10,206 nt of DNA. Source: Bacteriovoracaceae bacterium. GTDB lineage: Bacteria; Bdellovibrionota; Bacteriovoracia; Bacteriovoracales; Bacteriovoracaceae. Position numbers and translations under genes: made by a program. Positions within the stretch are counted from its first letter, which is position 1; every line of letters begins with the position of its first letter. The DNA is taken from assembly GCA_947442115.1 (NCBI GenBank), contig CANEVK010000075.1, positions 1 to 10,206 on the forward strand. Reading direction: 5' to 3'. Positions 1-7,346 of the stretch are shown piece after piece. The notes under the pieces were generated by a model. The model did no database searches and had not been told where the DNA came from. It was given only the letters and a program-made list of their open reading frames with translations.

Positions 1-1838
1 AAAAGCTCACGTCTCAGAGTCCCTTCTATTTTATAATAAGATTTATATTTTTTCTTTGAGTGATAAGAATAGGCCAACATTTGAGCAAATGCTACTTCGT
101 GAATCTGATCTATGAGTTTTGAAAATTTACTACATTTCTCATCACTTAATTTATCAATACAGCCTTTATTCTCGTAAGCACCGACGAGCTCTGGCTCATA
201 AATATATTCCTCAGCAATGACTTCATTACCCACTTTTAAATTTTTATAAAAGGATTGAATTTTTGAGGTCGTTTTTTCAAATATCGTTCTATAGCCACTA
301 TCATCTTCTAAATAGCGATCGTCATCACCATTCATATTTCTACCACGTCCAAAATTTCTAAAACTAACGCCTTGGTTCGAACCTCCAGGCATTAAAGGAT
401 CCAGTAAATAATAACGTCCACCATTTAATTTTTCTCTTGCCCCAAGAAGATTTAAATATGCAGGCACAACTCCTTGCCTTTCAACAATATCTGTATTGAC
501 TCTGTGTGCACCTGCAACCTTGTATCTTTTACCCCAACGACGTTTGATTTTTTTATGCCAATCGGCCCAATCTCGACAGGCGCGATTTTTATAGGAATAG
601 GATTTATCAGCTACAGTCCAGTTTTTATCCTTTTCTTCCCAGGTAAAAACAGTACTGTTATAGGCATCTAAGAACTGACTCACTTCACCCAACCAAGCCT
701 TCATCGCCAATTCATAAACTTGAAAGAGTTCATTTCTTCTTTGCATGAAACAAATGAAATCCTTACCGGAGGCTTTTCTGAGGGCCACATCATGAGCTGT
801 TGTTAATTCAAAGTTTTGTCCCCCATTATTGGAGCAAAGAGTTTCAATCTGAGACATATCATCTTTTTTCGCCTGATTAACTTTAGAGTTATTGGTCTCA
901 ACTTTTTGCATATTGATATTAAAATCTTTAAGGATTGTTTTTCTTTTCTCAAGCAACCCCTTCATTTTTTCTCTTAGGTATTCGAGAGCATATTGACATT
1001 CATGATGATTGTCAGGAGAAGCAGAGGCAAAAAGCCACTCCATGCCTCGCAAGGTTTTTATCGCGGTATGAACGATGGCATGAAGTTCATCTCTTGAAAC
1101 AATTTGGTTTTCTGTACCAATCCCTTCTAGTTTAAATTGACATTGAAGGCCTGGCTCTTGTTGTATATTTATTTTACTTAAACCAAGCTTAAAAAATTTT
1201 ACAGATGCATCTCCGCAAACTCCGGTTGCAGAATCTCTTGTAAATGGTTTTTCGCAATTGACATTTCCATTGGCCACTTCTCCCTGATCAGCTTCACGGC
1301 AAATTTTATTTTCCTTACATTGAAAATTGTCGCATTTGTAAGACTCACACTCCATATCTCGATAACAAGTTGATCCATCCGCCTTGGGGTCATCATCGCC
1401 GAGAGAGTTTTGTTGCTCATCAAACTTTTTTTGCTTTTCAGCAGCTGCTTGCTCAGATTGTGGATCATCTGGGTCAGCACTAAATAAATCGTCCTCACGA
1501 AGTTTGTAGCACCCCAGACCGGCCGAGCATGCCCCATCATTTGAGCAAGATTTTAGTTCTGAATCTTGTAGAGAAGGGTCCTTACAAGTCCTTCCATTCA
1601 AAACCAACTTTTCACAACATGAATAATTTTGGGCCGATTCCCAGTCAGCGCCACGATTGTCCTTCCAGGCCTTCATTTCGTCAGTAAATTGAGTCTTACC
1701 ATCTGAGTCTGTATACGTTTTTGGGTTGGGAGCAATAGTAAGATCTTTTGCGATACATTTATTGGTGAAAATTCCAGCAGACACTTGCCCGATGTAAAAA
1801 AAAGTTGAAAGCAAAACAATTTGTCTGATTAGAAACAT
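1..1838 (-). CDS. Large exported cysteine-containing protein of unknown function (N-terminal part, 3' end beyond left edge)
   Basis: A single open frame runs from ATG at 1838 to the left edge without a stop, giving 612 codons with the C-terminus outside the window. The start is supported by a Shine-Dalgarno AAGGTGG (1851-1845) six bases upstream. It begins with a signal peptide: basic residue at R5, hydrophobic stretch to about residue 20, likely cleavage after V-S-A. Two small cysteine modules follow: C98-x5-C104-x5-C110, and C158-x5-C164-x4-C169-x4-C174. They are separated by an acidic, Gln-rich low-complexity stretch (about residues 113-153). The remainder is mixed, aromatic and charged, with scattered cysteines. 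The cysteine spacing recalls short disulfide modules of the Dickkopf/granulin kind, but only as a pattern. No enzymatic motif is visible. It is probably periplasmic or secreted, and it is transcribed divergently from the kinase gene. I do not recognise the family. Confidence 0.8.
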   Translation of the reverse strand, partial: MFLIRQIVLLSTFFYIGQVSAGIFTNKCIAKDLTIAPNPKTYTDSDGKTQFTDEMKAWKDNRGADWESAQNYSCCEKLVLNGRTCKDPSLQDSELKSCSNDGACSAGLGCYKLREDDLFSADPDDPQSEQAAAEKQKKFDEQQNSLGDDDPKADGSTCYRDMECESYKCDNFQCKENKICREADQGEVANGNVNCEKPFTRDSATGVCGDASVKFFKLGLSKINIQQEPGLQCQFKLEGIGTENQIVSRDELHAIVHTAIKTLRGMEWLFASASPDNHHECQYALEYLREKMKGLLEKRKTILKDFNINMQKVETNNSKVNQAKKDDMSQIETLCSNNGGQNFELTTAHDVALRKASGKDFICFMQRRNELFQVYELAMKAWLGEVSQFLDAYNSTVFTWEEKDKNWTVADKSYSYKNRACRDWADWHKKIKRRWGKRYKVAGAHRVNTDIVERQGVVPAYLNLLGAREKLNGGRYYLLDPLMPGGSNQGVSFRNFGRGRNMNGDDDRYLEDDSGYRTIFEKTTSKIQSFYKNLKVGNEVIAEEYIYEPELVGAYENKGCIDKLSDEKCSKFSKLIDQIHEVAFAQMLAYSYHSKKKYKSYYKIEGTLRREL

Positions 1839-1872
1839 AGAGGGCCACCTTGAAATAAGAAGTGTTCAGATA

Positions 1873-1900
1873 ATTTTACCATGCTCTCTAAAATTTATAA
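1873..1900 (-). promoter_or_regulatory. Candidate sigma70-like promoter for the exported Cys protein
   Basis: Read on the minus strand, TTATAA (1900-1895) lies 16 bp from TAAAAT (1878-1873). The -10 matches 5 of 6 consensus bases and the -35 matches 4 of 6. It sits about 35 bp upstream of the ATG at 1838, leaving room for the SD. The region is AT-rich, so chance matches are likely. Confidence 0.25.
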
Positions 1901-2006
1901 GAGGACAAATCACTGCCATAAGGATAGAACATTAATAGAATCATATTCTTAAGTCAGACTAGATTGGTCAAATCAAGAACTTAGAATGACAACTATTTGA
2001 GGCACT

Positions 2007-3044
2007 ATGAACCAGGTTTTAGGTCTTTGGGGACAGGAAACAAAACATTTTCACCAACTCTCACCTGATTCGGTTTTTCAGGCGATAGAGCAATTAAGTA
2101 TAAGACTCACCGGAAGAATTCTTGCACTCAACAGTCTAGAAAACAGAGTCTACGATATCGAACTGGCAAAACCACAAGATTTTGGCAAAGGTTTTTCAGC
2201 AACTAATATGGTTGTAAAATTTTATCGCCCAGGCCGCTGGAGTTATGATCAAATTATTGAGGAGCATCGTTTTTTAAATACACTCCTTGAATTCGAAGTA
2301 CCCGTGGTTGCCCCTCTCGAATTTTCTGATAAAACTCTCCATAAGCATGAAGAAACTCAACTCTTTTTTGCCCTTTTCCCAAAAGTTCAGGGACGTCTCA
2401 AAGATGAACTTATTAAGGATGAAATTGACCAAGCTGGACGACTGATTGGAAGAATCCATAATATTGGGTCGATGGGAAGTTTTAAGCACCGTTTTTCATT
2501 AAATCCAGAAACCTTTATCACTGCTTCAAAATCTGAACTACACAGGCTCTCTCCAGTAGAGCATCTTAGCTTTAAGCATTATTTAAGTTTACTGGAACAA
2601 CTTGAGCAGATGCTCAAGCCTCTATTTTCGGGGCTTGAATTTCAGCGCATTCATGGAGACTTTCATCGAGGAAATATCGTATGGACAAGTGCCGGGCCTA
2701 TGGCAGTAGACTTTGATGATTGCCTGACTGGACCTGTGGAGCAAGATCTTTGGCTTCTCTTTCCCGGGCTAGATGAAGAAAGCCTCAAAGAACGAGAGCG
2801 CTTTTTAGATGCCTACAAAGAAATGACAAGGAAAGAGTTTTTAAAAATGAATCTGGCCGAAGCTCTAAGAACGATGCGCATGGTTCACTTCAACTCATGG
2901 ATTGCAAAACGCTGGGAAGATCACTCATTCCAAAGAATGTTCCCTCAATTCACATCTGCAAGTTACTGGGATCAACAACTCATCGATCTCAGAATCCAAC
3001 TGGGTCTTATTCAGGAAAAAGTTGGCACAGGTTTTGGATATTAA
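2007..3044 (+). CDS. srkA: Stress response Ser/Thr kinase, SrkA/YihE (RdoA) family
   Basis: This 345-residue protein belongs to the aminoglycoside-phosphotransferase/choline-kinase fold. SrkA of E. coli (about 328 residues) is a cytoplasmic Ser/Thr kinase of the Cpx regulon that dampens stress-induced death. The match is clear along the length. An N-lobe segment N-S-x-E-N-R-V-Y lies at about residues 42-49, and the ATP-lysine segment VVKFYRPGRW at 69-78 carries K71. EEH follows at 85-87. The catalytic loop HGDFHRGN is at 216-223, with D218 as the likely base. The metal-binding DFDD at 235-238 is followed by GPVEQDLW at 242-249. An SD (TTGAGG, 1997-2002) lies four bases before the ATG. The usual dsbA neighbour is not downstream. 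Function is assigned from family similarity; the stress role here is inferred. Confidence 0.93.
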   Translation: MNQVLGLWGQETKHFHQLSPDSVFQAIEQLSIRLTGRILALNSLENRVYDIELAKPQDFGKGFSATNMVVKFYRPGRWSYDQIIEEHRFLNTLLEFEVPVVAPLEFSDKTLHKHEETQLFFALFPKVQGRLKDELIKDEIDQAGRLIGRIHNIGSMGSFKHRFSLNPETFITASKSELHRLSPVEHLSFKHYLSLLEQLEQMLKPLFSGLEFQRIHGDFHRGNIVWTSAGPMAVDFDDCLTGPVEQDLWLLFPGLDEESLKERERFLDAYKEMTRKEFLKMNLAEALRTMRMVHFNSWIAKRWEDHSFQRMFPQFTSASYWDQQLIDLRIQLGLIQEKVGTGFGY

Positions 3045-3128
3045 TTTCTCAATAAAACAGAACTGACAGATATTTAAGCACTTAGTTTGTCTAAAGATTT
3101 GTCGGCCGTCATTAAAATGGGAGATTTT

Positions 3129-3596
3129 ATGAAATTTAACATCTTTATCATCGCCACTCTCTTTACCCAAATCACATTCGCCCAAACCCTCAGAGAGCAA
3201 AAAGTAAAAAAAGAAATGCTTGAAAGAGTTGAAGTGCTCATTGAAAAAGTTGAACAAACTCGCCAAGAAATTGATAATGACAACATTCCGAATGCTTGTA
3301 AACTCATCAAAGAGATGTTTGATCTTTATCCTGAGCACCTAAAAGGTATAGGTGGGCACCTCAATTTTGATAAAAGAAAGACGATTAAGGCCAAAGATTT
3401 TGCCTTGTCAGAACTCATTTTTATGCACAAGCATTCACTCATTTGTGATCAAGGTAAGGACCATGAATATATTGATCCAAGTGAACTTGATAAAGACTTG
3501 AAAAAGATTAGAAGAGAACTAAAAAAACAAAGAAGAATTATTAAAAGGTCAGATACTGGATTTGAAAATTCTTTCTATTATCGGTATGAATTCTAA
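3129..3596 (+). CDS. Small exported, helix-rich hypothetical protein
   Basis: I place the start at ATG 3129 (155 residues), because GGGAG (3119-3123) lies five bases upstream and the product then begins directly with a signal peptide (MKFNIFIIAT..., likely cleavage after T-F-A at residue 18). An in-frame TTG at 3087 would add 14 residues ahead of the signal peptide and is unlikely. The mature part is highly charged. It has a predicted amphipathic or coiled-coil helix at about residues 20-50, a central region with C57 and C106 that could form a disulfide, and a Lys/Arg-rich helix at 119-140. No family is recognised. It lies 84 bp after srkA on the same strand. Its TAA overlaps the TAG of the convergent PilZ gene. 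Confidence 0.75.
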   Translation: MKFNIFIIATLFTQITFAQTLREQKVKKEMLERVEVLIEKVEQTRQEIDNDNIPNACKLIKEMFDLYPEHLKGIGGHLNFDKRKTIKAKDFALSELIFMHKHSLICDQGKDHEYIDPSELDKDLKKIRRELKKQRRIIKRSDTGFENSFYYRYEF

Positions 3597-4411
3597 TCTT
3601 GCCCTTCAGTAAATTTGACACCAACCTTAAACTCAACTTGATGTTCATCCATTGGACGGATGGACATCACTTTCCCAATAAGAGGATCATCCAAAAGGAA
3701 TTCATTGAATCCCATAATTTGAAGTTCCTCACCTTTGGAAAATTCATTCTCACTTAAACTCACAAATCCCATCCCACCTCGAGAGAGGTCAAATAAGCGA
3801 TAGATCATGGGCTCGCCAGTTAATGGTCTTAGAATTTTTACGTATTTATCCTCTTTAGGTCTGGCCCGCGGACTTTCGCGTTTATCCGCAAAAAGCTTAT
3901 CCTCTTGATCCAAAGAAAGTCCAAACTCCTGATTTAAAAATTCCTGATCATGGGCCGTGCGCTGAGAAAGAGATTTGACTCGCATATAATCTGGGCCCTG
4001 ATCCTCAAACGAAGTATCCATCGTTTTGAGTCGCCAGACTTGAGCCGAGGATTTACCAGATGAGCTTGGCCCATTAAAACTATCTTCTTCATCAAGCAGA
4101 CTAATTTGTTCAGGCATTTGAAGACTAAGAGTTGATTCCTTTAACTCATCAATGAAAGTCTTGAAAATGAAGGCTCCGGCCTCTACATAACCATAAAGTG
4201 GGAGATTATTTTTAAAAAGACAAAAACCATCAATTGCAAGATAGATCTTCTTGGATTCCATACTAAAAGAGTTGAGATACATCTCAGAAACTTGCCTTCC
4301 TCCACTCTCAGGAGAGACTTGCCAAAGAACGATCTTATGCTGATTCGTCGCTAATTGTTTGAAAATCTTAATGTAGAAAAGGAATCCATTTTCAGCTTTT
4401 ACAACTCTCAT
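3593..4411 (-). CDS. PilZ-domain protein (predicted c-di-GMP receptor)
   Basis: This 272-residue protein has a C-terminal PilZ domain (about residues 175-268). Both c-di-GMP-binding signatures are present: RxxxR at R178-E-S-P-R182, and D208-L-S-R-G-G213 in the place of the [D/N]xSxxG motif. The family binds c-di-GMP and passes the signal to motility, polysaccharide or developmental machinery. The N-terminal 110 residues are a non-PilZ region of mixed beta/alpha character, possibly a YcgR-like N-domain (inferred), joined by a variable Ser/Glu-rich linker (about 105-150). No signal peptide is seen, so it is probably cytoplasmic. An SD-like AGAAG sits only two bases before the ATG. The gene is divergent from the YaiO-like/glycosyltransferase pair 88 bp away, which suggests control of that polysaccharide system but does not prove it. 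Confidence 0.85.
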   Translation of the reverse strand: MRVVKAENGFLFYIKIFKQLATNQHKIVLWQVSPESGGRQVSEMYLNSFSMESKKIYLAIDGFCLFKNNLPLYGYVEAGAFIFKTFIDELKESTLSLQMPEQISLLDEEDSFNGPSSSGKSSAQVWRLKTMDTSFEDQGPDYMRVKSLSQRTAHDQEFLNQEFGLSLDQEDKLFADKRESPRARPKEDKYVKILRPLTGEPMIYRLFDLSRGGMGFVSLSENEFSKGEELQIMGFNEFLLDDPLIGKVMSIRPMDEHQVEFKVGVKFTEGQD

Positions 4412-4451
4412 GACTTCTTTTGGAAAATACTTTGCCTAATTGGTTCAATAA

Positions 4452-4479
4452 ATTCTAACATAGGTATACAGATTAACAA
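4452..4479 (-). promoter_or_regulatory. Predicted sigma70-like promoter for the PilZ gene
   Basis: On the minus strand, TTGTTA (4479-4474) and TAGAAT (4457-4452) are separated by 16 bp. The matches are 4 of 6 and 5 of 6. Predicted transcription starts near 4445, giving a leader of about 34 nt before the ATG at 4411. Confidence 0.4.
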
Positions 4480-4489
4480 CTACTGACCC

Positions 4490-4494
4490 AAGGA
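4490..4494 (+). promoter_or_regulatory. Ribosome binding site that fixes the start of the YaiO-like gene
   Basis: AAGGA at 4490-4494 is five bases from ATG 4500. It overlaps the upstream in-frame ATG at 4494, so that ATG cannot use it. Initiation at 4500 is therefore preferred, and the protein then begins M-R-R-L with the signal peptide. Confidence 0.55.
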
Positions 4495-4499
4495 TGGAA

Positions 4500-5264
4500 A
4501 TGAGACGGTTGATCTTAATATTTCTAGTTTTTTTGTCGGGTACTCTCCATGCATCCGAACTTAATTTTTCTCAACAGTATTTACATATCAATAAATCTGG
4601 GAAGACTGGTCACCTCTCTCAGTTAGCAGTTAAAACTCATACCACAAATGATCTCTCAGTTGGAATATCTGCAAATTATCTTGAACGATTTGATCTCTAT
4701 GAAACAAGCATAGGTCCACAGCTTATTTATAAATTAAATGATCAACTTGCTCTTGAAGCGAAATATCTTAAGGCCCAATCGGGTTCAGAAATCCTGGCCA
4801 CCGATCAATATTTTTTATCGCTTTATATGTCCCACTCGCCAGGCTACTCCTCTGCCTTTTCCTATCAAAATTCAAAATACTCAGTGACTGATCTCCAGTG
4901 GTTCAGATGGGGACTGGAAATAGAAAAATTTAAACATTTTATTATTATTCCCTATGCCTTAATAGGCCAGGCGCACTTTCATAGGCCTTTTAACTCGAGA
5001 GAAGTAAATAGTTTTGGAGCAAAAGTTATTTCTCAACATTTAGATCAATATCGCTTTATTGCTTTTGCTTCAAAAGGTATCGAGGCCTCACAAGGCTTGA
5101 TTGGTCGCTCCTCGCAAACAATTGAAACCAAAACTATTGGAGGTGGCATTGGGCGCAACCTCTCTCATAACATCAAAATGGATGCACTCTTTGATTACAC
5201 CGATCTGGGAAAATTAAAGAATCAATTCTTAACAACAACTCTTAACCTTAATTGGATATTCTGA
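4500..5264 (+). CDS. YaiO-like outer-membrane beta-barrel protein
   Basis: This 254-residue protein starts at ATG 4500. It has a signal peptide (basic R2-R3, hydrophobic core L4-L16, likely cleavage after L-H-A at about residue 18). The mature part is made of alternating polar/hydrophobic strands with aromatic girdle residues, and it ends in N-W-I-F. A terminal Phe is typical of proteins inserted by the BAM complex. Length, layout and the closing strands resemble E. coli YaiO (257 residues, ending K-F), by recalled comparison only. YaiO lies beside the family-2 glycosyltransferase gene yaiP in E. coli, and here too a glycosyltransferase gene follows. The stop codon overlaps the next start by one base (TGATG), so the pair is probably one coupled transcript. 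An export-pore or surface-anchoring role for the glycan is inferred. Confidence 0.7.
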   Translation: MRRLILIFLVFLSGTLHASELNFSQQYLHINKSGKTGHLSQLAVKTHTTNDLSVGISANYLERFDLYETSIGPQLIYKLNDQLALEAKYLKAQSGSEILATDQYFLSLYMSHSPGYSSAFSYQNSKYSVTDLQWFRWGLEIEKFKHFIIIPYALIGQAHFHRPFNSREVNSFGAKVISQHLDQYRFIAFASKGIEASQGLIGRSSQTIETKTIGGGIGRNLSHNIKMDALFDYTDLGKLKNQFLTTTLNLNWIF

Positions 5265-6610
5265 TGCTACAAGAAATAATCATCACATTTTTAAAATATG
5301 CCGCCATTTATTTTTTTGCCATTAACCTTATTTATGGAGCACTTGCCATACTGTCTTGGTTCAAAATAAAGAAATTTAAAAGAGACCAACTCTTGCACAA
5401 CAATGATGAATTGCCTGGTGTCTCTTTTATTATTCCAGCTTTCAATGAACAATCGTTGATTGTAGAAACTCTTCAGACCTACCTCTCGCTCCCTCAGAAA
5501 AATAAAGAAATTATCGTTGTTAATGATGGCTCTCATGACCAGACGTTTAAAGTTCTTCAGGTCATGTTTCAACTTAAAAGGATCGCTGAAGGATCTTCCA
5601 TTTTTAAATCTCTAAGCTATCCAGAACTCCTTGTCTTAGAATCAGTCCACCAAGGGAAAGCTGAATCTCTGAACGCCGGAATTCGTTTATCTCAATATGA
5701 CCTTATTTGCACTATGGACGCCGATACCATTCCTACGGCGCAAGGAGTGGAAGCAGCTTTAAGAAACTTTTCATACGACTCAGAACTCTTGGCAGCTGGA
5801 GGAATTATTCAGGTGCTTAATTCCCCTGTCCTGAAAAAAAATGCTCCGGCCTCAAATACTTCCAGTAATTGGCTGATTAGTTTTCAGAGTCTTGAATACC
5901 TTAGAACGTTTCTCTGTGTCAGACTTGGCTGGAGCTTTCTTGGCTCAACCTCACTTATTTCTGGGGCCTTCTGTATGCTTAAAAAGGAAGCCTGGAGAAA
6001 AGTCGGTGGGTTTCGCTTTAATTCCATTACAGAAGATTTAGATCTTATCATTCGATTGAGAAAAGCTTATCCAGGCTTTCATAACAAATTTAGAATCATT
6101 CCAGTGACAACTTGCTACACTCAAGTGCCACAAGATAAAAAACACCTCATGGTTCAGCGGATGAGATGGCAAATGGGACTGGTTGAAACACTCTCGCGCC
6201 ATTTAGATTTAATCTTCCATCCAGGACATGGATTTCTTGGTCTCTTCGCCATTCCTTATTCATGGCTGGTTGAGATTATTTCTCCTGTTTTTGAAATTAT
6301 TGCTCTTTTTACAGTTCCTTTTGCACTTATCCAGGGCTGGATTCAACTTGAAACAGTTGCTGTGTACCTAAGCCTAGGACTCATCTTTAATATTGGGATC
6401 ACTCTTTTTGGAAACCACTTAGATAATAAACACGTTTCCTTATTCAAAAAGTGGTCCTATTCAAAAACAATCTTTGTCTGCCTCATGTTTAACCTCGGGT
6501 ACAAACAAATGACTTCTTGGTGGAGACTTCTTGCGGTGATAAAAAGTTTTAGAAAAGGTTACCATTGGGGAGAAAAACCAAGACAAGAAATTATTCACCA
6601 TCCGGTTTAA
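5264..6610 (+). CDS. Membrane family-2 glycosyltransferase (processive BcsA/PgaC/YaiP-like)
   Basis: A 448-residue inner-membrane enzyme predicted to polymerise or transfer sugar from a nucleotide-sugar. An N-terminal transmembrane segment (about residues 6-30) precedes the GT-A domain. The donor-site signatures appear in order: PAFNE (58-62), NDGS (87-90), DAD (152-154, metal/nucleotide), SGAF (233-236), ED (257-258, acceptor/base) and QRMRW (298-302). The D, DxD, ED and QxxRW set is that of processive synthases such as cellulose, PNAG or hyaluronan synthases. C-terminal hydrophobic segments at roughly 323-350, 355-385 and 400-418 would form the translocation region. No PilZ domain is fused to it, but a separate PilZ gene lies nearby. 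I chose ATG 5264, overlapping the upstream stop, over an in-frame TTG at 5252. The sugar cannot be read from the sequence. Confidence 0.9.
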   Translation: MLQEIIITFLKYAAIYFFAINLIYGALAILSWFKIKKFKRDQLLHNNDELPGVSFIIPAFNEQSLIVETLQTYLSLPQKNKEIIVVNDGSHDQTFKVLQVMFQLKRIAEGSSIFKSLSYPELLVLESVHQGKAESLNAGIRLSQYDLICTMDADTIPTAQGVEAALRNFSYDSELLAAGGIIQVLNSPVLKKNAPASNTSSNWLISFQSLEYLRTFLCVRLGWSFLGSTSLISGAFCMLKKEAWRKVGGFRFNSITEDLDLIIRLRKAYPGFHNKFRIIPVTTCYTQVPQDKKHLMVQRMRWQMGLVETLSRHLDLIFHPGHGFLGLFAIPYSWLVEIISPVFEIIALFTVPFALIQGWIQLETVAVYLSLGLIFNIGITLFGNHLDNKHVSLFKKWSYSKTIFVCLMFNLGYKQMTSWWRLLAVIKSFRKGYHWGEKPRQEIIHHPV

Positions 6611-7322
6611 AAAACAAGCTTCGACTTTGCCATTTTTTTGAAATTTTTCTCTTCTCTGGTGAAGAAAATGGTTTTTTACGATAGCCCACTCTACTGGGAT
6701 CCAAGGCAAGATTTATTTGCTGTTCTACCGTGGCAAGAAAAACATCCATCAAATTCTGCTCTTTGCCTTGAGTAGACTCAAGACCACATTGATTTAAATC
6801 TGTGATGACTTGGTGAAGAGACTCAACTGTCGATAAGCATCCATCCATCGGCTGGTGTTTAATTTGGAATTGAGATGTCCTATTTGATTTAAAACTAATT
6901 CGTGGCAGGTGGTGGAGAGAGGGTGTGAGCTTAACCATCTTTTTGGCGCAAGGCCAGGTCCCATCGATCACAAAAATCTGCAGAGGCTTTTCAATTCGCT
7001 TTGAACTGTTTTGGAGTTCCGAAATAACGAGACTCTGATCACCAGGATAAAGCAAAAATGAATCGTATTGAGAGTCTTTTAAGGCTTTTAGAAACTCGTT
7101 GTTCCTATCAAATTCTATCCCCACAATAATTTCGGAATTTTTAAGAATGAGATGAGAAAATCGACCGGTTCCCACCTTTTCTTTTTTAAATTCCATCGGA
7201 TGCATCAAAATGACAAATTTAGTTTGAGTCTGAAAGGGCCTTAACAGCGGGCAGACACAGGTTAAAAGTCGCCTGCGGCACTTGAGACATAAATTTAATT
7301 TTTGATCGTTTTCACCTTTCAT
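6591..7322 (-). CDS. DTW-domain tRNA-uridine aminocarboxypropyltransferase (TapT/YfiP family)
   Basis: The protein is 243 residues from ATG 7322. Family members transfer the 3-amino-3-carboxypropyl group of S-adenosylmethionine to a tRNA uridine, giving acp3U (position 47 for E. coli TapT). An N-terminal CxxC-x6-CxC cluster (C12, C15, C22, C24) probably binds zinc. Further motifs are the H-P-x-E segment at 41-44 with T-G-R at 52-54, the naming DGTW motif at 120-123 (followed by P-C-A-K-K-M), and STVES at 164-168 in place of the usual STxEA. A GTG at 7331 would add M-K-V, but it lies within the predicted -10 region. No SD precedes ATG 7322, so translation may be leaderless. The last 20 bp overlap the convergent glycosyltransferase gene. 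The exact target uridine is inferred from the family. Confidence 0.9.
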   Translation of the reverse strand: MKGENDQKLNLCLKCRRRLLTCVCPLLRPFQTQTKFVILMHPMEFKKEKVGTGRFSHLILKNSEIIVGIEFDRNNEFLKALKDSQYDSFLLYPGDQSLVISELQNSSKRIEKPLQIFVIDGTWPCAKKMVKLTPSLHHLPRISFKSNRTSQFQIKHQPMDGCLSTVESLHQVITDLNQCGLESTQGKEQNLMDVFLATVEQQINLALDPSRVGYRKKPFSSPEKRKISKKWQSRSLFFKPDGE

Positions 7323-7337
7323 AACTTTCACTATACT
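7309..7337 (+). promoter_or_regulatory. Predicted promoter of the P-loop ATPase gene
   Basis: TTTTCA (7309-7314) and TATACT (7332-7337) are separated by 17 bp. The matches are 4 of 6 and 5 of 6. Seven bases beyond the -10 is 7344, three bases before the ATG at 7347, so the transcript would be practically leaderless. The -35 lies inside the start of the divergent DTW gene. Confidence 0.5.
7330..7335 (-). promoter_or_regulatory. Predicted -10 element of the DTW gene, overlapping the opposite -10
   Basis: On the minus strand this reads TATAGT (5 of 6 consensus), and it shares four bases with the plus-strand TATACT at 7332-7337. Transcription would begin around 7323, one base before ATG 7322. 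No good -35 is visible at 16 to 18 bp, so the minus promoter is weaker on paper. Confidence 0.35.
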
Positions 7338-7346
7338 GTGAATGAT

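Noticed and set aside
474..1135. Two plus-strand frames of 65-66 codons (474-671, 935-1135)
   Set aside because: Both are antisense to the continuous 612-codon gene, with no SD and no recognisable motif; their hydrophobic runs mirror Lys-rich codons on the other strand.
1199..1540. 113-codon minus-strand frame
   Set aside because: It lies wholly inside the large exported-protein gene in another frame on the same strand. It lacks a signal or SD context and shows no family resemblance.
1937..1949. Inverted repeat AGAAT-CAT-ATTCT upstream of srkA
   Set aside because: A five-base stem in AT-rich sequence has no clear relation to a convincing promoter for srkA, so no operator is claimed.
1881..1952. 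23-codon plus-strand frame in the gap before srkA
   Set aside because: No SD precedes its ATG, the product is charged with no feature of note, and the AT-rich gap makes chance frames common.
2274..3338. Minus-strand frames opposite srkA and the exported helical gene
   Set aside because: They are antisense to genes with clear family motifs or a signal peptide plus SD, and their Phe-rich composition reflects AAA/GAA codons on the coding strand.
6613..6639. Weak hairpin (CAAG/CTTTG) followed by a seven-T run after the glycosyltransferase stop
   Set aside because: The stem has only about four pairs including a G-T, and the T run is separated from it. It lies within the DTW coding region, so I do not call it a terminator.
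7302..7346. TTG-initiated N-terminal extension of the P-loop ATPase
   Set aside because: The extra residues overlap the divergent DTW gene and its promoter and precede the first conserved strand. ATG 7347 fits the promoter position better.
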